Shown: one piece after another, positions 8,171-16,942 of the stretch
How positions within the stretch are numbered: position 1 is the first letter of the stretch
Layout: each line of letters opens with the position of its first letter
The notes under the pieces: model-generated
Database searches by the model: none
The model's input: the letters and a program-made list of their open reading frames with translations, nothing else
What the model was told of the DNA's origin: nothing
Program-made: the position numbers and the translations under genes
Assembly (NCBI RefSeq): GCF_014646755.1
Contig: NZ_BMNW01000004.1
Location: 434,001-498,000 of the forward strand
Length of the DNA stretch: 64,000 nucleotides
Source: Pseudomonas asuensis
Lineage (GTDB): Bacteria > Pseudomonadota > Gammaproteobacteria > Pseudomonadales > Pseudomonadaceae
Reading direction: 5' to 3'

Positions 8171-9169
8171 TTACTCGGCAAGTTCGCCGCAGAGGTCCTG
8201 CTGCAGCCAGTAATCGACTTGCTCGGGAGATAGGCCTGAACCTATCAATACCTGCAACTTGGCTACAGCCGCTTCACGTGTCATGCCGCCACCAGAGACG
8301 ACACCATATGCGCGCAGCTTGCTGCCTGCTTCATAGATATCGAGTTCGACGCCACCTTCGTGACACTGCGTGACGGCAATCAGCGCAACACCTTTAGAGG
8401 AGGCTTCGTTTAGGCTGGCCAGGAAGGCATCGTTATCGCTTGGCCCTGTTCCGCTGCCGTAACATTCCAGTACCAGGCCCTGTACACCGGCGTTAACCAG
8501 AGCGGATACATGCTGGGCTGAAATGCCTGGGAAGAGTGGCAGAACAGCTACATTGGCGACTTGTCTAGCTTGGCCTGCCTTGAGCTCAGCTGGCAATGTC
8601 TGACGGTGTTGAGTCAGACGCTGCCGCTCTAATGTCTTGAACGGATGACGACCAACGCTGCGGATCTTGCTGCAGCGAGCCGCATGCAGCAGCGCACCGT
8701 GAAAATACAGGTGTACGCCCTGGGGAGCACCGCTTGCGAGTGTCTGTAGAGCACCGTCCAGGTTCTCCCAGGCGTCGCTGTCTGGCACGCCGGCAGGCAA
8801 CATTGAGCCTGTCAGCACCACAGGAATATCAAGCCCCAGCAGGTGAAAGCTCATGGCCGCAGCGGTATAGGCTAGCGTGTCGGTTCCATGCAGGACCAAC
8901 ACGCCGGTATAGCCTTGCTCGGCTGCCCGGACAATGGCCTCACTAAGCCTCAGCCAATAGGCGGGCGTCATGTTGGCACTGTCCATCAGAGGCAGTACTT
9001 CACAGAAGTGCCACTCCGGCAATGCTCGCTCAGGCACCTGGGCCAGGAAGGCGCGCATGCGCGCCTCAAAGCCGGACGCAGGCACTAAACCGTTTTCAGT
9101 GGCCTGCATGCCAATGGTGCCACCGGTATAAAGCACCATAAGGCGCTGTGAGTTACCGGCTTGCGTCAT
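8171..9169 (-). CDS. ansA: L-asparaginase
   Basis: 332 residues. Hydrolyses L-asparagine to aspartate and ammonia. Both asparaginase signatures are seen: VLYTGGTIGM near the N-terminus (catalytic Thr) and LHGTDTLAYTA near residue 95 (catalytic Thr-Asp). There is no signal peptide, so it is a cytoplasmic type-I-like enzyme. The ATG at 9169 overlaps the stop codon of the upstream symporter gene (ATGA), which makes it a better start than one 13 codons upstream. Coupling with a symporter suggests import and use of amides or amino acids. Confidence 0.88.
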   Translation of the reverse strand: MTQAGNSQRLMVLYTGGTIGMQATENGLVPASGFEARMRAFLAQVPERALPEWHFCEVLPLMDSANMTPAYWLRLSEAIVRAAEQGYTGVLVLHGTDTLAYTAAAMSFHLLGLDIPVVLTGSMLPAGVPDSDAWENLDGALQTLASGAPQGVHLYFHGALLHAARCSKIRSVGRHPFKTLERQRLTQHRQTLPAELKAGQARQVANVAVLPLFPGISAQHVSALVNAGVQGLVLECYGSGTGPSDNDAFLASLNEASSKGVALIAVTQCHEGGVELDIYEAGSKLRAYGVVSGGGMTREAAVAKLQVLIGSGLSPEQVDYWLQQDLCGELAE

Positions 9170-10581
9170 GGCGTTTTCACGCTCTTGGCTGAAGCGGAAG
9201 CCTTCCAAACCGTTGGGTCGAGATCCAGATCAGAAAAGCTTTTGGGATCGAAAACCGGAACCTTGTTGCCAGCCCGGATCTGACGGTCATAGTCACGCAT
9301 CACGCGTAACCCCACCTTGAACAGAAACGCCAGGGAGATCAGGTTGACTACTGCCAGCAAGCCCATGGTGAGGTCGGCAAAGCCGAACACGGTGGTCAAG
9401 TCCTGCTGTGAGCCCCAAATCACCAGCGCCACAACCAGAATACGATAGACCATCAGAGCAACACGGCTCTTGGTGAAAAAGCTCAAGGCATTCTCACCCA
9501 GATAATAGTTGTAGATGATCGTTGTGAACGCGAACAACAACAGGGCAATACTGATGAAAACCCGTCCCCACTCGCCAACCGTTGCGGCCAGGGCCGTTTG
9601 AGTCAGTACAACCCCGGGAATATCAGCACCTGGCTCATAAACGCCAGACAGCAGGATAATAAGGGCCGTTGACGTGCAAATAATGAGCGTGTCGATGAAT
9701 ACGCTAAAGGACTGCACAACACCCTGGGCTGCCGGATGGGAAACTTCCGCAACAGCCGCTACGTTCGGTGCACTACCCAGACCCGCCTCGTTGGAGAACA
9801 AGCCGCGTTTGACGCCCATCATCAGCGCCGCACCCAAGCCACCGGCAAACGCAGGCTCAAGGCCAAAGGCACTGCGTACAATCAGGGCCAACGCCTCGGG
9901 AACGCGATCAATGTGCAGAACAATGACGCCTAGGGCAATGGCTATGTAGGACAACGCCATCACAGGAACCAGGATGTCGGCTACCTTGGCGATCCGTACC
10001 ACGCCACCAAAAATGATCAGGGTTATTACAGCGGTAAAGACCAGTCCAGTGACCAGCGTGGGTAGACCCAGCGAGTCAGAGAGCGAGGAGGCAATCGTAT
10101 AGGACTGTAGTGCGCTGAAGCCCAAGCCGAACGTGACCAGCAGCAGGATCGAGAACAGGATCCCCAACCAACGTTGCTTCAGGCCATGCAAGATATAAAA
10201 GGCGGGACCACCCCGGTACAGACCATTGCCATCGCTACGCTTGTACAGCTGAGCCAATGCACATTCAAAATAACTCGTGGCCATGCCCAGCAGGGCTACT
10301 ACCCACATCCAGAAGACCGCTCCCGGTCCGCCCAGGGTAACGGCCACCGCAACCCCGGCAATGTTTCCAGCGCCTACACGACCCGCCACGCTAAGCATCA
10401 GGGCTTGGAAGGAGCTCAATTGGCCGGGTTTACGTTGAAAGGCTTCGCCAAGAATGCTGAACATGCTTCCTAAATACCGGAACTGCACGAAACCCGAAAA
10501 CAAGGTGAAGACAAGACCCAGGCCGATCAGGCCAACAATGAGCAGTTTGCCCCAAAGAAAGTCATTCAGGAGATCAAGCAT
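9166..10581 (-). CDS. Alanine/glycine:cation symporter (AGCS family)
   Basis: 471 residues, polytopic (about 10-11 hydrophobic segments). The AGCS hallmark GAGNIAGVAVAV is at about residues 70-81, and GGPGAVFWMW follows. Family members import alanine, glycine or, in some cases, other small amino acids with Na+ or H+. It is first in a two-gene unit with the asparaginase gene, overlapping it by four bases, so asparagine could be a physiological substrate; that is inferred only from linkage. Confidence 0.88.
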   Translation of the reverse strand: MLDLLNDFLWGKLLIVGLIGLGLVFTLFSGFVQFRYLGSMFSILGEAFQRKPGQLSSFQALMLSVAGRVGAGNIAGVAVAVTLGGPGAVFWMWVVALLGMATSYFECALAQLYKRSDGNGLYRGGPAFYILHGLKQRWLGILFSILLLVTFGLGFSALQSYTIASSLSDSLGLPTLVTGLVFTAVITLIIFGGVVRIAKVADILVPVMALSYIAIALGVIVLHIDRVPEALALIVRSAFGLEPAFAGGLGAALMMGVKRGLFSNEAGLGSAPNVAAVAEVSHPAAQGVVQSFSVFIDTLIICTSTALIILLSGVYEPGADIPGVVLTQTALAATVGEWGRVFISIALLLFAFTTIIYNYYLGENALSFFTKSRVALMVYRILVVALVIWGSQQDLTTVFGFADLTMGLLAVVNLISLAFLFKVGLRVMRDYDRQIRAGNKVPVFDPKSFSDLDLDPTVWKASASAKSVKTP

Positions 10582-10916
10582 GAGTGCTTTCGCCTACTTG
10601 TAGTAATAGAAGCACCTGGGCTCCGGATAAATCCTGGCCAAGGCATTATATGGGCGAGCGGTAAGCCACTAATTGGAATCCGCTGCCATCAGTACCAACC
10701 CAAGGGTATGACAGAACCCCTAAATCGCAAGGTATGCGAGCCGGAAACACGGCAGGCGGCGAGGTTGGCGCGCGTATCATCCAGAAGAGAGGACAAGAGA
10801 TCAAATCTAACTGCCTCAAGGGATGTGCTGGAGCACGACCGTTTATCGCAATGGGCCGGCTGAAAAGTGCCTTTCCTTGATAACGCGTATGGCTAAGAAG
10901 CTTGATCTAGAGCGAA
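10582..10916. other. Intergenic stretch upstream of the AGCS-asparaginase operon
   Basis: About 335 bases with no supportable gene or repeat. It must hold the minus-strand promoter of the symporter operon, but no convincing -35/-10 pair was picked out. On its left-hand side it abuts the symporter start, and on its right the aspA terminator. Confidence 0.5.
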
Positions 10917-10949
10917 TTAAAAAAAGCGGGTACCCGAGGGCACCCGCTT
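10917..10949 (-). terminator. Intrinsic terminator of aspA
   Basis: AAGCGGGT (10924-10931) pairs with ACCCGCTT (10942-10949). Read on the minus strand, the hairpin is followed by a run of seven T, a standard Rho-independent terminator for aspA. Confidence 0.88.
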
Positions 10950-10952
10950 AAA

Positions 10953-10977
10953 GCTCCTCACGAGAGTTGTGAGGAGC
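10953..10977. repeat. Second perfect hairpin between the aspA stop and its terminator
   Basis: GCTCCTCA (10953-10960) and TGAGGAGC (10970-10977) form a perfect 8-bp stem with a 9-base loop. It lies 5 bases after the aspA stop codon and has no T tract of its own. With the next hairpin it makes a tandem 3' structure that may stabilise the aspA mRNA end. Confidence 0.7.
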
Positions 10978-10982
10978 GCCGG

Positions 10983-12413
10983 TTAAGCCATGAGTTTTTT
11001 CGGTGCTAGACGCGGAGCGATCATGTTTTCTGGGCGCAGAATGTCAGCCAGCGTCATTTCGTCGAGCAGATTCTCTTCCCGGACCAGCTCCAATACCCCG
11101 CGGCCTGATTCCAATGCCATGCGCGCGATACGGGTCGAGTTTTCATAGCCGATATAGGGATTGAGCGCCGTTACGAGGCCAATAGAGTGCTCCACCAGCT
11201 CGCGGCAACGGTCGACATTGGCCGTAATCCCGTCAATGCAGTGCTCGCGCAGCATGTCCATGGCGCGCTTGAGCAGACGGATCGAGTCGAAAATCTTGTA
11301 GGCGATCAGTGGCTCCATGACGTTGAGCTGAAGCTGGCCGCCTTCTGCTGCCAAGGTTAGCGCCAGGTCGTTGCCAATCACCTCGAAAGCAACCTGGTTC
11401 ACAGCTTCTGGAATGACCGGATTCACCTTACCTGGCATGATCGAGCTACCCGGCTGACGTGCCGGCAGGTTGATTTCGTTGATGCCGGTGCGCGGACCGC
11501 TAGAAAGCAGGCGCAGGTCATTGCAGATCTTGGACAGCTTGACCGCCAGACGCTTGAGCATGCCGGAGAACAGCACGAAGGCCCCCATGTCTGAGGTCGC
11601 CTCGATCAGATCAGCAGCGGGCTTGAGTGGCTGGCCACTGATTTCGGCCAGACTGCGAACAGCCAGGGTCTGGTAGCCTGGGTCCGCGTTGATGCCGGTG
11701 CCAATAGCCGTGCCACCCAGATTTACCTCGGTAAGCAGATCCGGCGCGATGGTCTTTAGCTTGCCCAGGTCCTCACTCAATGTAGTAGCGAACGCGCGAA
11801 ATTCCTGGCCGAGCGTCATCGGCACGGCATCCTGCAATTGGGTGCGACCCATCTTGAGCACACTGGCGAATTCTACCGACTTGCCAGACAGGGATTCGAT
11901 GAGGCCTTCCAGGCTAGAGAGCAGCGTGTCATGACCCAGCAGCAAACCCAGGCGGATAGCCGTCGGGTAAGCGTCATTGGTGGACTGCGCCATGTTCACA
12001 TCATTGTTCGGATGCAGGTATTTGTACTCACCCTTCTCATGGCCAAGGACTTCCAACGCCACGTTGGCAATGACCTCGTTGGCGTTCATGTTGGTGGAAG
12101 TGCCCGCGCCACCTTGAATCATGTCCACCACGAACTGATCGTGATACTCGCCATTGATGATCTTGGTACAGGCCATCACGATGGCTTCGTACTTGTCGCC
12201 TGGCAAATACCCGAGTCGATAGTTTGCCTCGGCGGCGGCCTGCTTAACCATTGCCAACGCAACAACCAGCTTGGGGTAGTGTGAAAGCGTTACACCGGAA
12301 AGACGAAAGTTATTAACTGCGCGTAACGTTTGAATGCCGTAATAAGCTTCAGCGGGGACTTCGAGCGTACCAAGCAGATCTTTTTCGAGGCGAGATGATG
12401 CAAGTTCGGACAT
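10983..12413 (-). CDS. aspA: Aspartate ammonia-lyase
   Basis: 476 residues, the usual aspartase length. Reversibly deaminates L-aspartate to fumarate and ammonia. Seen: the fumarase/aspartase signature GSSIMPGKVNPV near residue 325 (catalytic Ser loop) and GGAGTSTNMNANEV near 100. It is divergent from a LysR gene with 155-167 bases between the starts. Together with the neighbouring asparaginase it completes asparagine to aspartate to fumarate, though the two operons have separate terminators. Confidence 0.95.
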   Translation of the reverse strand: MSELASSRLEKDLLGTLEVPAEAYYGIQTLRAVNNFRLSGVTLSHYPKLVVALAMVKQAAAEANYRLGYLPGDKYEAIVMACTKIINGEYHDQFVVDMIQGGAGTSTNMNANEVIANVALEVLGHEKGEYKYLHPNNDVNMAQSTNDAYPTAIRLGLLLGHDTLLSSLEGLIESLSGKSVEFASVLKMGRTQLQDAVPMTLGQEFRAFATTLSEDLGKLKTIAPDLLTEVNLGGTAIGTGINADPGYQTLAVRSLAEISGQPLKPAADLIEATSDMGAFVLFSGMLKRLAVKLSKICNDLRLLSSGPRTGINEINLPARQPGSSIMPGKVNPVIPEAVNQVAFEVIGNDLALTLAAEGGQLQLNVMEPLIAYKIFDSIRLLKRAMDMLREHCIDGITANVDRCRELVEHSIGLVTALNPYIGYENSTRIARMALESGRGVLELVREENLLDEMTLADILRPENMIAPRLAPKKLMA

Positions 12414-12580
12414 GATAGGGGATCACTTCCCGGTGGGTGTTGAAGGCCTGATGCGGTATACAATAAGGGCTCCAGCCAGACGCTGGCCAATGCTGTATCG
12501 GCGCACCCTATGCCGAAATTGCATATCATGTGATGTGACGCATTGGGATCGGCAAGCGTATCCCCTTCGTGAGTATGACC

Positions 12581-13489
12581 ATGAACCTCGAAATGAAGTG
12601 GCTTGAGGACTTTATTGCCTTGGCTGCAACCCATAGCTTTTCCCAGGCGGCTGAGCGCCGCTTCGTAACTCAACCAGCCTTCAGTCGGCGTATTCGCAGC
12701 CTGGAACAGAGCCTGGGGCTGACCTTGATTGACCGCTCGCGTACCCCTGTATCACTGACAGAATCGGGGCAGCTTTTTCTCGTTACGGCACGCAGCGTCG
12801 TCGAGCAGCTTGGCGAAGTGATTCGTCATCTTCACCATCTGGAGGGCGGGCAGGGTGAGGTCCTGCAGTTTGCTGCTGCGCATTCCTTGGCGCTGGGGTT
12901 TTTTCCGGGGTGGATCGCTCGCTTGCGAAGTGAGGGGCTGAATATTGCGAGTCGCTTGATCGCAACCAATGTCGGCGAAGCTGTGCACGCGCTTCGAGAA
13001 GGGGGGTGTGATCTCATGATGGCTTTCTACGACCCGGATGCGGCCTTGCAGATGGACCCGGAGATCTTTCCCTCTATCCATCTGGCACTGACTTCAATGC
13101 TGCCGGTCTGTGCCGCCAAGGAGGATGGTTCACCGCTGTTTGACTTGGAGAGCGGCCAGAACTTCCCGCTGCTGGCCTATAGCGCCGGGGCCTTCCTGGG
13201 GCGCTCGGTCAATTTGCTGCTACGTCAGCGCAAGCTGCGCTATACAACCGTCTATGAGACTGCCATGGCAGACAGTCTCAAGAGCATGGCCCTGCAGGGA
13301 CTAGGCATTGCGTGGGTACCACATTTGAGTGTGACGGCCGAGCTGGCGCGGGGTGAACTCGTTCCTTGTGGTGGTGAACAGTGGCAGATTCCTCTGGAAA
13401 TTCGCCTGTACCGCTGCTCGCTCGTTCGTAAGGCTGCGGTGAGGCTGCTATGGCGCAAGCTTGAGGCGGGAGCCGGGGCGACTGCCTAA
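12581..13489 (+). CDS. LysR-family regulator divergent from aspA
   Basis: 302 residues from the ATG at 12581. The HTH region is MKWLEDFIALAATHSFSQAA then VTQPAFSRRIRSLEQ (about 4-60), followed by an LTTR effector domain. A GTG at 12569 would add four residues; neither start has a strong Shine-Dalgarno, and the ATG was chosen because homologs recalled from Pseudomonas begin MNLE. The same aspA/LysR pairing exists in P. aeruginosa (PA5429/PA5428, from memory), so control of aspA is plausible. Confidence 0.85.
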   Translation: MNLEMKWLEDFIALAATHSFSQAAERRFVTQPAFSRRIRSLEQSLGLTLIDRSRTPVSLTESGQLFLVTARSVVEQLGEVIRHLHHLEGGQGEVLQFAAAHSLALGFFPGWIARLRSEGLNIASRLIATNVGEAVHALREGGCDLMMAFYDPDAALQMDPEIFPSIHLALTSMLPVCAAKEDGSPLFDLESGQNFPLLAYSAGAFLGRSVNLLLRQRKLRYTTVYETAMADSLKSMALQGLGIAWVPHLSVTAELARGELVPCGGEQWQIPLEIRLYRCSLVRKAAVRLLWRKLEAGAGATA

Positions 13490-13726
13490 GCGTGTAGTGT
13501 CTGTTTTGTACCTGTTAGGAGCAGAAACGGGCGGGCCGCCAGACAGGAAACAATGAGTCGTTATAAAAGGCCATTCAGCCTCTTCGTCTGGCTTGGCTTT
13601 ACGGTATACTCAGTGGCCCTTGAGGCCGGTCTACATACCGGTCTGCATATACAAGCCACGTGCGGTCTTCCGGCGTGGCTTGTTGGTTTCTGATGCGCCT
13701 GCGGGCGCCTGACAAGAGGCACGACG
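13490..13726 (+). promoter_or_regulatory. purEK leader region with promoter-like box, small ORF and 10-bp hairpin
   Basis: TATACT at 13605-13610 is a good -10 candidate, though its -35 is weak. Downstream, ACAAGCCACG (13651-13660) and CGTGGCTTGT (13674-13683) form a perfect 10-bp stem with a 13-base loop, followed by a T/G-rich stretch. A 46-codon ORF (13553-13693) with AGGAAACA before its ATG spans both. Whether it is translated is uncertain. Confidence 0.4.
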
Positions 13727-14218
13727 ATGAGCGCACTCGTAGGCGTGATCATGGGCTCCAAGTCCGACTGGTCTACCTTGAGCCACACCGCCGACATGCT
13801 GGAAAAGCTGGGCATTCCTTTTGAAGTGAAGGTGGTCTCTGCCCACCGTACCCCCGACCTGCTGTTCCAGTACGCCGAAGAAGCGGCTGGACGCGGTATC
13901 GAAGTCATCATTGCAGGCGCAGGCGGCGCCGCACACCTGCCTGGTATGTGCGCAGCCAAAACTCACCTGCCCGTACTGGGCGTTCCAGTGCAGTCTTCCA
14001 TGTTGTCAGGCGTCGACTCGCTGCTGTCTATCGTCCAGATGCCAGCCGGTGTTCCGGTAGCTACTCTGGCCATTGGCAAGGCAGGCGCTATCAACGCTGC
14101 ACTGTTGTCAGCCAGCATTCTGGGTGGCAAATACCCTGAATATCACGAGGCATTGAACCGCTTTCGTGAAGAACAGACACGCACTGTGCTGGATAACCCG
14201 GATCCGAGGGAAGCCTGA
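13727..14218 (+). CDS. purE: N5-carboxyaminoimidazole ribonucleotide mutase
   Basis: 163 residues, typical class I PurE. Converts N5-CAIR to CAIR in purine synthesis. Seen: [10 protein letters not shown] near the N-terminus, VVSAHRTPD around residue 40 and the glycine-rich [14 protein letters not shown] around 65-75, all active-site signatures. AGAGG lies 8-9 bases upstream of the ATG. The stop TGA shares its last base with the ATG of purK, so the two are translationally coupled. Confidence 0.97.
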   Translation: MSALVGVIMGSKSDWSTLSHTADMLEKLGIPFEVKVVSAHRTPDLLFQYAEEAAGRGIEVIIAGAGGAAHLPGMCAAKTHLPVLGVPVQSSMLSGVDSLLSIVQMPAGVPVATLAIGKAGAINAALLSASILGGKYPEYHEALNRFREEQTRTVLDNPDPREA

Positions 14219-15300
14219 TGAAAATTGGAGTCATCGGTGGCGGCCAACTGGGCCGTATGCTGGCGCTGGCGGGTACTCCGCTGGGTATGGGTTTCGTGTT
14301 TCTCGACCCCGCCCCGGATGCGTGCGCCGCGGCGCTGGGTGAGCATATTCGTGCAGATTACAGCGACCAGGACCACTTGCGTCAGCTGGCTGATGAGGTT
14401 GACCTGGTTACATTCGAGTTCGAAAGCGTCCCGGCTGAAACCGTTGCGTTCCTCTCCCAGTTCGTTCCGGTTTTTCCTTCAGCTGAAGCGCTGCGTATCG
14501 CCCGCGATCGGTGGTTTGAAAAGTCCATGTTTCAGGATTTGGGCATCCCGACGCCTGAATTCGCCGATATCCAGTCCCAAGCTGACCTTGAGGCTGCCGT
14601 GGCACGCATCGGTCTGCCCGCAGTGATGAAAACACGCACCCTGGGTTATGACGGCAAGGGTCAAAAGGTTCTACGTAGCCAGTCGGATGTTGAGGGCGCT
14701 TTTGCCGAACTAGGTAGCGTACCGTGCATCCTTGAGGGATTTGTATCCTTTGCTGGTGAGGTCTCGTTGATTGCCGTACGCGCACGTAGTGGTGAAACAC
14801 GTTTCTACCCGCTGGTGCATAACACCCATGAAAGCGGAATTCTGCGCCTATCCATTGCCAGTACAGACCACCCCTTGCAGGCACTGGCCGAAGATTATGT
14901 AAGTCGAGTGCTCACTAAGCTCGACTATGTCGGCGTGATGGCGTTCGAGTTCTTTGAAGTTGATGGTGGCTTGAAAGCCAATGAGATTGCCCCACGTGTG
15001 CATAACTCAGGCCATTGGACCATTGAGGGTAGCGAGAGTAGCCAGTTTGAGAATCATCTGCGTGCTGTGGCCGGTCTGCCATTGGGCTCGACTGCCAAGG
15101 TAGGGGAGAGCGCCATGCTCAACTTTATCGGCGAGGTTCCCGTAGTGGAGCGGGTTCTGCACGTTCAAGACTGCCATCTGCATCACTATGGCAAGGCATT
15201 CAAGGCGGGCCGCAAGGTTGGCCATGCAACCTTGCGCTGTAACGACGCCGCGACCCTAAAAGCTCGCATTGCTGACGTCGAAGCCCTGATCAAAGTGTGA
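14218..15300 (+). CDS. purK: 5-(carboxyamino)imidazole ribonucleotide synthase
   Basis: 360 residues, ATP-grasp enzyme. Carboxylates AIR to N5-CAIR using ATP and bicarbonate, supplying PurE. Seen: an N-terminal GGGQLGRML nucleotide-fold motif, ATP-grasp signatures KTRTLGYDGKGQ and EGFVSFAGEVSL, and NEIAPRVHNSGHWT near the C-terminus. It overlaps purE by one base. After the stop an 8-bp hairpin with one wobble pair (15307-15330) lacks a T tract, so termination is unclear. Confidence 0.97.
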   Translation: MKIGVIGGGQLGRMLALAGTPLGMGFVFLDPAPDACAAALGEHIRADYSDQDHLRQLADEVDLVTFEFESVPAETVAFLSQFVPVFPSAEALRIARDRWFEKSMFQDLGIPTPEFADIQSQADLEAAVARIGLPAVMKTRTLGYDGKGQKVLRSQSDVEGAFAELGSVPCILEGFVSFAGEVSLIAVRARSGETRFYPLVHNTHESGILRLSIASTDHPLQALAEDYVSRVLTKLDYVGVMAFEFFEVDGGLKANEIAPRVHNSGHWTIEGSESSQFENHLRAVAGLPLGSTAKVGESAMLNFIGEVPVVERVLHVQDCHLHHYGKAFKAGRKVGHATLRCNDAATLKARIADVEALIKV

Positions 15301-15356
15301 CCGAAACGGGCCCTCTTTGCACGAGGGTCCGAGTTCCGCTTCGCTTGATAAAAATT

Positions 15357-15385
15357 TTGATGAACCCCTGCGTTTTTTCTACTGT
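15357..15385 (+). promoter_or_regulatory. Putative promoter of the GlsB/YeaQ gene
   Basis: TTGATG (15357-15362) is separated by exactly 17 bases from TACTGT (15380-15385), with a C just before the -10 as RpoS promoters favour. It lies about 56 bases upstream of a gene from a stress-induced family. A consensus match only; the start site is not shown. Confidence 0.45.
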
Positions 15386-15441
15386 CGGATTAAGCAAGCG
15401 GCATATGCCGTATCAAGCAAACCACAGAAGGGGAAAGATTC

Positions 15442-15690
15442 ATGGGCATTATTGGAACCATCATCATCGGCCTCATCGTTGGCTTGATCGCACGTTTCCT
15501 TAAGCCAGGCGACGACAGCATGGGCTGGATCATGACGATCGTCCTGGGTATCGTCGGCTCGCTGGTAGCTAGCTATGGTGGCCAAGCTATCGGTATCTAC
15601 CGCGCAGGTGAAGGTGCAGGTTTCATCGGGGCAGTTGTCGGTGCCATCATCGTTCTGTTCATCTGGGGCATGGTGACCAAGCGTCGCTAA
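15442..15690 (+). CDS. GlsB/YeaQ/YmgE-family stress membrane protein
   Basis: 82 residues, almost entirely three glycine-rich hydrophobic helices. The family pattern is seen: a first helix IIGTIIIGLIVGLIARFLKPGDD, 'GWIMTIVLGIVGSLVA' and a terminal helix ending in basic residues. It is an inner-membrane protein also called transglycosylase-associated; its molecular function is unsettled and expression is usually stress induced. AAGGGGAAAG precedes the ATG with good spacing. It is a monocistronic gene. Confidence 0.88.
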   Translation: MGIIGTIIIGLIVGLIARFLKPGDDSMGWIMTIVLGIVGSLVASYGGQAIGIYRAGEGAGFIGAVVGAIIVLFIWGMVTKRR

Positions 15691-15768
15691 TTTCCCGTCC
15701 GGGCAGTTGGGTTCAACGCCAAGAAGCTTCACACTAGCGCAACCCAATTGCCCGATACTCTTCTTGCC

Positions 15769-16320
15769 ATGCGCTATTTTATTCTCACCGTACTGCTAGT
15801 TTTTTCTCAGATTACAACCGCCCTAGCCCGAGAAGGCGAGCCGCCTGAGACCGATTGGCTGTCTCTCATGCCAGAGTCGGATCGCAAGGCGCTGGAAGAC
15901 ATGCCTGAGATCACCCATGACACGCCCGAATTACCAGGCGGTTTTGAGAGCAAGGGCGGACTCAAGCAAAAAGACAGCAACCTGCCAGCCGTCATGCACT
16001 CCACGCGTACAGTGCCTGCCATGAACGGGAAAACAATTCGCCTGGGGGGCTATCCGGTTCCGCTGGAAAGCAACAGCAAAGGCAATTTCACTGAGTTTTT
16101 CCTGGTCCCGTATCCGGGCGCCTGTATTCACGTCCCGCCGCCACCACCAAACCAGATTGTACTGGTGCGCTTCCCAAAAGGTGTTCCGTTGCCCGATATT
16201 TATGAGCCTTACTGGGTTATCGGGCTGATGAAAATCGAAAAGGTAGATAACGATCTGGCCGAAGCCTCGTATGCCATCGATGCCATCAAGGTTCGTAAAG
16301 TTGAAGAGACTGATCTTTGA
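15769..16320 (+). CDS. DUF3299-type exported protein
   Basis: 183 residues from the ATG at 15769, chosen because it begins a clear Sec signal peptide (MRYFILTVLLVFSQITTALA, cleavage expected after ALA). The mature part has a conserved-looking core: NGKTIRLGGYPVPLE, then FFLVPYPGACIHVPPPP with a Cys-His pair, as in DUF3299 proteins. The family is periplasmic, of unknown function and sometimes linked to ABC transporters; no such genes are adjacent here. There is no good Shine-Dalgarno, so the start is uncertain (a TTG at 15748 is possible). A strong terminator follows. Confidence 0.75.
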   Translation: MRYFILTVLLVFSQITTALAREGEPPETDWLSLMPESDRKALEDMPEITHDTPELPGGFESKGGLKQKDSNLPAVMHSTRTVPAMNGKTIRLGGYPVPLESNSKGNFTEFFLVPYPGACIHVPPPPPNQIVLVRFPKGVPLPDIYEPYWVIGLMKIEKVDNDLAEASYAIDAIKVRKVEETDL

Positions 16321-16341
16321 TCGGCCTGAAGAGATACCTAT

Positions 16342-16370
16342 AAAAAAGCCCGACTTGGTCGGGCTTTTTA
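16342..16370. terminator. Bidirectional intrinsic terminator
   Basis: AAAAAGCCCGAC / GTCGGGCTTTTT is a perfect 12-bp stem with a TTG loop, bordered by A and T tracts. It ends both the DUF3299 gene (plus) and the convergent glutaredoxin-like gene (minus). Confidence 0.92.
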
Positions 16371-16748
16371 TTAGCGACTTGTTGGTGCGAAGCGCTTGTT
16401 GAGATAGGCAATAATGTCGTTGGATTCGTACATCCAGGCCGTACGGCCTTCTTCTTCGATCCGAAGGCAAGGCACCTTGATACGTCCGCCACCTGCCAGC
16501 AAAGCTTCACGATGTTCAGGATCTTTCTTCACGTCGCGGATGGTGATAGGCAGGTTCAGCTTGTGCATGGCTCGCCGCGTCTTCACGCAAAACGGGCATG
16601 CCTGGAACTGGTACAGCGCAAGTCCGGCGGTCTGTTCTTCCACTTGCTTCTGCGCCTCAGCACTTCGCTTGAGCTTGCGCGGACGCGTCAGCAAATCCAG
16701 CCCAACAATGGTTTGGCCCAGGCCAATTCGCAGCGCCTTGATCAACAT
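16371..16748 (-). CDS. Glutaredoxin / GST-N-terminal-like thioredoxin-fold protein
   Basis: 125 residues. A basic N-terminal extension (about 1-42) precedes a glutaredoxin fold with the CPFC active site near residues 51-54, a KVPCL cis-proline region near 91 and a C-terminal 'YESNDIIAYLNKRF' typical of glutathione S-transferase N-domains. It probably acts as a glutathione-dependent thiol reductase in the cytoplasm. The ATG has AGGGA about 9 bases upstream. It stands alone, ending at the shared terminator. Confidence 0.85.
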   Translation of the reverse strand: MLIKALRIGLGQTIVGLDLLTRPRKLKRSAEAQKQVEEQTAGLALYQFQACPFCVKTRRAMHKLNLPITIRDVKKDPEHREALLAGGGRIKVPCLRIEEEGRTAWMYESNDIIAYLNKRFAPTSR

Positions 16749-16942
16749 GTATGGCTATCCCTATAGATGTGAGGCGGGGAGTTTACCCCATTGCATCAAA
16801 ACAGGACGGCACTTGGTCGGCATGGAGTCGCTATTGGTGTGATTGAGAAAATAGCTATGGGGGAGCGCAGCCTTGGAAGGCATGAATTCTTTCCCTTGCT
16901 AATCGGTCTTATAAACAAGAAGCCGATTACGAAGGAAATCCC

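Noticed and set aside
12290-12673. Minus-strand open frame covering the aspA start and the divergent LysR start
   Set aside because: Overlaps both real starts in other frames and has no signature.
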